Assembly: GCF_007827045.1 (NCBI RefSeq)
Contig: NZ_RPFW01000006.1
Coordinates: 186,001 to 250,000, forward strand
Origin: Trebonia kvetii
Lineage (GTDB): Bacteria; Actinomycetota; Actinomycetes; Streptosporangiales; Streptosporangiaceae
Direction of reading: 5' to 3'
Length of the DNA stretch: 64,000 nucleotides
Part shown: in pieces, positions 60,411 through 64,000 of the stretch
Numbering within the stretch: the stretch's first letter is position 1
Layout: every line of letters starts with the position of its first letter
Position numbers and translations under genes: made by a program
The notes under the pieces: model-generated
Database searches by the model: none
What the model was told of the DNA's origin: nothing
The model's input: the letters and a program-made list of their open reading frames with translations, nothing else

Positions 60411-61143
60411 CGGATAAGACGATCGTGTCCTGGTTGAAGATGGTGGACGGGATCTCCCCGCCCGGTGGCGTGCCGAACAGCTTGCGCGCCACCGCGCTGC
60501 GGTCGGCCCCGGATTCCGACATGCGCGACACCGCCAGCGAGGCGATCACCAGCCGACCCGCGATGTCTTCGGTGCTGTCGGCCACGAGGACGGGAACGCT
60601 CGGATCGCCGTTGAAGCGGTTCAGTGCCTCTGACTGGGCATCGCGGCCGATGGCAAGGGAGAGCCGGAGCGCGGCCTTGCCCGCTGGCTGGGCCATCAGG
60701 GCCCCAAGGCCGTCCTCGAACACTCCTGGTGGATCGGTCGCCAGGCCATCGGTGATCAGCAGCAGCGCGGGCCGCAGCGCCCGGCGTTCGACCTGCCCGG
60801 GAGCCAGCGCCTCGGCGGCCATCCGGAACGCCGGACCCATGTTGGTGAGCCCCTTGTTCACGGTCTGCAGCGGCTTCCACCGGATGCCCGAGACCGGTAC
60901 CGGGTCCTTGATGTGCCAGCGCGGCTCGGTCGCGAAGGCAATCGCCCGGAGGAACACCTGCGCCTGCTCTTGGTCCTGCTCCCACTCCTCCAGGTGCGAC
61001 ATCATGTCGGCGATCGCGTAGTTCAGCGCCTGGATCTTCTCGCCCTTGGTCGAGCCGGAGCAGTCGGCGAGGATGATGAGGTGCAGCGGCCGCCGGGAGA
61101 TGCCGCCGCCTGGCATCCGGGAGTAGGAATCCGCAGGGTTCAT
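60325..61143 (-). CDS. von Willebrand factor A (TerY-like) protein
   Basis: A 272-residue cytoplasmic vWA protein. Intact MIDAS: LIILADCSGSTKGEKI (DxSxS), the threonine in GLTNMGPAF and the aspartate in LLITDGLATD. The C-terminal 50 residues are basic. TerY-type vWA proteins act as metal-dependent scaffolds and occur with PP2C phosphatases and kinases. ATG 61143 overlaps the stop of the upstream gene (ATGA), and the end overlaps the PP2C gene. ATG is preferred over the upstream start seven codons earlier. Confidence 0.85.
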   Translation of the reverse strand: MNPADSYSRMPGGGISRRPLHLIILADCSGSTKGEKIQALNYAIADMMSHLEEWEQDQEQAQVFLRAIAFATEPRWHIKDPVPVSGIRWKPLQTVNKGLTNMGPAFRMAAEALAPGQVERRALRPALLLITDGLATDPPGVFEDGLGALMAQPAGKAALRLSLAIGRDAQSEALNRFNGDPSVPVLVADSTEDIAGRLVIASLAVSRMSESGADRSAVARKLFGTPPGGEIPSTIFNQDTIVLSDDKRNRSGAVAGHRGHGPRCGARGARPR

Positions 61144-62708
61144 GCCGCGTCGACCCTCCACCACTCATGCAGCTGGCTGAATGACCAGCTCTTGGGCGCC
61201 TGCACGATGATGAACGTGTTCTCTGTCGGGTACGTCCATACGTACACGCCCTCGCCCTTGCTCGCGGTGAAGCACTCGAGCACCTGGCCCGCACGTGACG
61301 GGAAGTTGTTGTTGTTCCACTCGATCGGGCCGGCCTGCGACTGACCGCTCGGCGGCGGGCATGACTCGGAGCTTGACTTGCCGAATTTCGCCCAGGCGTT
61401 GTAGTTGGCCCAGGCCTTGGCGAAGTCGCGGTTGTTGTCGACCTGATAGCCGAAGATGTCGCCGCCTGCCATGTCGGGAGCGGTGCAGTCGAGTGCCCGC
61501 ACCAGTCCGGGGTTCGTCCACGGGATGTCCGTCTGCGTCGAGCACTCGGTGCTGGCGTCCGCGATGTCGGTGGGCAGCAGGACCTTCAGCGGCTTCACGC
61601 CCGCCGCGAGCGAGGGCCCGGCCGGCCGGGTCGTGCTCGGGACAACCGGAGGCGTAGTGCTGGGAATGACGGGCGGGGTGGTGCTCGGAATGACCGCCGG
61701 GGTGGTGCTGACGACCACCTTGGGGCCCGCCGACGGCTTCGGTGTCGCCTTCGAGAACGGGAAGGTCTGCGCGACGGCCGCGATGACCAGGTAGAGCACG
61801 ATGATCACGGCGATGGTTCCGCCGAGCAGCAGCCCTCGCCGCGGGCGCCGCGGCCCGCTGCCGCCGACGGACGGCCACGGCGGGCTTCCCGCGCCGCTGG
61901 ACGGAGTCGGCCAGGGCTGTGCCTGGCCCGGCTGTGCCGGGCCGGGTGGCGCGGGCTGCTGCCACGCGTTCTGCGGCTGCGGCGCGGGCTGCGCGGGCGG
62001 CGCCGCGGCGGCCTTCGCCCATGGATCCTGGATCGACGCCTGCGTCGGCTGCTGCCATAGGTCCCCCGCGGACGCCGGGGCCGGCGGCCAGGGATCCTGC
62101 GGTGGCGCGGCGGGCGGCACCGCGGCGGGCGGCACCGGGTTACGCGGTGCGGCGGGCGGCGGCGGCGCCGGCGTGAACCGGGGGGCGGGCCGCAGGTCAA
62201 TGCGGGTTTCTCCCCCGGAGGACGCGGCCGGAGTGAACGACGGCTCAGACTTGGCCGGCGGCGGGGGAACAGTGGGAAGCGGGGCAACAGGCGGCGACTG
62301 CGGCGGCGCCACCGTCTCCGTCGGGGTAGGCGCGAGCACCTTGTGCACGACGGTCGGCGCCGCCTGCGGCCGTACCTGGTAGCCGAGCGCCTGCGCGTAC
62401 TCGGTGCTCACCCAGATGCTGGCGGCCGGGTCAAGCAGCCTGTTCTCCGTCAGCGAGCGCGCGACAAGAGCGATCGCCGTCTCCACGTCCAGGTGCTGGC
62501 CCTCGACGTGCTGAGTGAGTTCGGCGGCGACGCCCGCCTCGGCCGCGGCGACAAGCAGGCTGCGCTCGCGTGGCATATCGGGCAGCAGGTCAGTCACCAG
62601 GTTGCCGAGGATGCGCGGGTCGCCGAGTACACGCGCGCCGTAGCTGCTGACGGCGGTGCTCAGTGCCTCGTGTGCCTCACCGTTCGCGTCGAATGAGTCC
62701 CCGCTCAT
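61140..62708 (-). CDS. Proline-rich single-span membrane protein of the vWA/PP2C/kinase module
   Basis: A 522-residue protein in three parts. Residues 1-110 form a helical domain (LLPDMPRERSLLVAAAEAGV, then ASIWVSTEYAQALGY) of a type seen at the N-termini of actinobacterial signalling and conflict proteins. Residues 115-295 are a Pro/Ala/Gln-rich linker. One span is at about 300-322. The exported part has Thr/Pro repeats (PSTTPPVIPSTT) and a C-terminal domain with four cysteines (TECSTQTD, LDCTAPD, ESCPPPSG, LECFTASKG). GGAGG precedes the ATG. It could be the sensor of the module. Confidence 0.65.
   Translation of the reverse strand: MSGDSFDANGEAHEALSTAVSSYGARVLGDPRILGNLVTDLLPDMPRERSLLVAAAEAGVAAELTQHVEGQHLDVETAIALVARSLTENRLLDPAASIWVSTEYAQALGYQVRPQAAPTVVHKVLAPTPTETVAPPQSPPVAPLPTVPPPPAKSEPSFTPAASSGGETRIDLRPAPRFTPAPPPPAAPRNPVPPAAVPPAAPPQDPWPPAPASAGDLWQQPTQASIQDPWAKAAAAPPAQPAPQPQNAWQQPAPPGPAQPGQAQPWPTPSSGAGSPPWPSVGGSGPRRPRRGLLLGGTIAVIIVLYLVIAAVAQTFPFSKATPKPSAGPKVVVSTTPAVIPSTTPPVIPSTTPPVVPSTTRPAGPSLAAGVKPLKVLLPTDIADASTECSTQTDIPWTNPGLVRALDCTAPDMAGGDIFGYQVDNNRDFAKAWANYNAWAKFGKSSSESCPPPSGQSQAGPIEWNNNNFPSRAGQVLECFTASKGEGVYVWTYPTENTFIIVQAPKSWSFSQLHEWWRVDAA
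61630..61701 (-). repeat. Three 24-bp tandem repeats
   Basis: Three diverged 24-base units (61630-61653, 61654-61677, 61678-61701), each encoding a PxVxPSTT-type octapeptide in the exported linker. Confidence 0.75.
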
Positions 62709-62770
62709 TGGATTACCTCCGGGCCTCTGTCTTCGCGTGCCGCAGCACGCGTCTTGATCCGCATGTCTTG

Positions 62771-64000
62771 CTACGCCCCGACGGTCACCGAGGTGGCCGT
62801 CCCGATCGGGGCCAGGCTTGGACCGCCGTAGAGCTGAATGTGATAGGTCCCCGATGGCATCGACCCGAGCCCTAGCTGCTCGGCGGATACCTGGATCGCG
62901 AAGCAGCCGCTGCCGGACTTCGCCGCGAGCTGCGGCAGGCCGTCGGTGGAGTCGGTAACTGGCGAGCCGTCTGGCAGCTCAACGAGCAGGGCCAGGTCGA
63001 GTCCTGACGGAACCCCGCTGAAGTCCGCGCCGAACACGGCCGACGCCGATGGCGCGACGGACGTGCCGCCCGCGCATGCCCCGTGCTGGCTCGCGCCGAT
63101 GCCCGCGCCGCCTGACCGCTCCGCGCCGGTGCGCTGCACCAGGTACTTGCTGTGATACGCGGCGCCGTCCCTGGCCGCCGCGATCAGCGTCCGCGCCTCG
63201 GTGACTGACCGCAGCCGCCACGACAGGTCGCCGCCCTCGCCGGTCACCTCGAGGCTGGGCACCCCGATCAGCTGCCCCGCGTTGCTGACCGCGGCGCCGC
63301 CCGAGTTGCCGTGCGCCAGGCGCGCCGTCGTCTCGAGCTCGAAGCGGGGATCGAGTACGTGTCTGAGCGGATCGGGCACGAACGTCGAGATGACACCGCT
63401 GGTGACGCTGATCGAGTCGGAGTCGGCCACGCCGGGGAAGCCGAGAACGGTCACCGGCTGGTCGAGCTGGACCGCCGCGTCGTTCCCGAGCGCGAGGTAC
63501 GGCAGGTGCAGGCTCTTCCCGTTGACCGGGGTGCCGCCGCTTGTGGCGTATATCTGCACGACGGCCAGGTCGAGGTAGCCGTCGACGGCCACCGGGCGCG
63601 CACGGTACGCGGCCTTGACCGGTGACGAGGGACCGGTGGTCAGCTCGACGGTCAGGTAGGGCGGGTCCTGCTCGAGCTGGCTTCCCGGTTCGCCGATCGC
63701 CACGGCCAGACCGGCCGCCTGCGGCTGTGCGACGTGCGCGTTGGTGAGGATGAGTCCGTCGGGGGCGATGATCGTCCCCGAGCCCCAGCCCGTGTACGAG
63801 GACTGCGACCCCTGAAGCAACCGGACCGTGGACGCTTCGGCGTGCTGCAGGGCGGATGCCGGCAGGGTGCTGCCCTGCGGCGGCCTGCCGCTCGCGGAGG
63901 GTGACCCGACCGTGGTCAGGATCACGGCGGCGATGCCACCGGACACAGCGGCGCCCGCGGCCACGATGACGGCCATCCGCGCGCGGCCGCGGCGCAGCCG
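62771..64000 (-). CDS. Membrane-anchored trypsin-like serine protease (S1C), N-terminus beyond window
   Basis: At least 410 residues; the frame is open to the right edge, and the Arg-rich segment before Met 63976 suggests a cytoplasmic N-terminal part continues outside. One span (IVAAGAAVSGGIAAVIL) precedes the exported protease domain. The triad, numbered from Met 63976, is His81 (LTNAHV), Asp136 (GYLDLAVV) and Ser225 (HGNSGGAAV). No PDZ domain is evident; a beta-rich C-terminal domain follows (about 300-401). It is 62 bases upstream of the proline-rich gene and leads the vWA/PP2C/kinase module. Confidence 0.82.
   Translation of the reverse strand, partial: RLRRGRARMAVIVAAGAAVSGGIAAVILTTVGSPSASGRPPQGSTLPASALQHAEASTVRLLQGSQSSYTGWGSGTIIAPDGLILTNAHVAQPQAAGLAVAIGEPGSQLEQDPPYLTVELTTGPSSPVKAAYRARPVAVDGYLDLAVVQIYATSGGTPVNGKSLHLPYLALGNDAAVQLDQPVTVLGFPGVADSDSISVTSGVISTFVPDPLRHVLDPRFELETTARLAHGNSGGAAVSNAGQLIGVPSLEVTGEGGDLSWRLRSVTEARTLIAAARDGAAYHSKYLVQRTGAERSGGAGIGASQHGACAGGTSVAPSASAVFGADFSGVPSGLDLALLVELPDGSPVTDSTDGLPQLAAKSGSGCFAIQVSAEQLGLGSMPSGTYHIQLYGGPSLAPIGTATSVTVGA

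Overview
The window is a 64 kb piece of a high-GC actinobacterial chromosome. The main pointers are strong G/C bias at third codon positions, frequent GTG starts, many 4-base start/stop overlaps, and actinobacterial marker genes: the proteasome activator Bpa, DUF3151, the TadA-associated acidic protein, a SigE-family ECF sigma factor and an aa3 oxidase. Gene content looks closest to Streptosporangiales, Streptomyces or related mycelial lineages, but no species can be named from the sequence. It is chromosomal backbone interleaved with accessory loci. A near-consensus ParB site (parS-like) at 3196-3209 is consistent with a position not far from oriC.

Layout. 1-12 kb is housekeeping: a partial NYN protein, pyrE, a DedA protein, class II aldolase, DUF3151, purA, purD-ltrA-purB, murA, a HisC-type aminotransferase and a lipoprotein. 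12.6-22 kb is a respiratory block: a CtaG-Sco fusion on the minus strand, then a plus-strand run of a CuA-like cupredoxin, ctaC, ctaD, ctaE, a one-helix subunit and ctaB. 22-25 kb holds an AbrB-like fragment beside tRNA-Ser(CGA), tadA with its partner, small membrane proteins and a ROK kinase. 26-33.4 kb is a minus-strand surface-glycan locus: a CslA-like synthase, a GT-C transferase, a polyprenyl-phosphate-sugar synthase, a GlxA-like copper radical oxidase, an excalibur-like secreted protein and a Sco copper chaperone. 34-45.9 kb carries a secreted propeller-like protein, two more tRNA-Ser genes (GCU, UGA), an acyl-CoA ligase, an ECF sigma factor, an RlpA-like/MauE pair, an AAA+ ATPase behind an operator-like promoter, a second CtaG and an orphan DNA methyltransferase. 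45.9-54 kb carries a ParA/MinD-like ATPase, a quinone oxidoreductase, Bpa, pheA, DUF4446, a glycosyltransferase, and an STAS / ADI-like / HATPase cluster. 54-64 kb has a TagH-like ABC ATPase fully overlapped antisense by a histidine-kinase reading frame, a universal stress protein, and a minus-strand regulatory module (serine protease, proline-rich membrane protein, vWA, PP2C, kinase) resembling the TerY-P triad.

How the parts fit. Copper handling recurs: two CtaG domains, two Sco domains, CuA and CuA-like cupredoxins, a CuB oxidase and a copper radical oxidase. Purine and pyrimidine synthesis (pyrE, purA, purD, purB) shares the first 9 kb with cell-wall murA. Convergent gene pairs are mostly separated by strong bidirectional hairpins, three of which share nearly the same stem sequence.

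Limits: starts were chosen by eye from ribosome-binding sites, overlaps and family lengths. Promoter and operator calls are motif-based. Family calls come from recognised motifs, with no database search.
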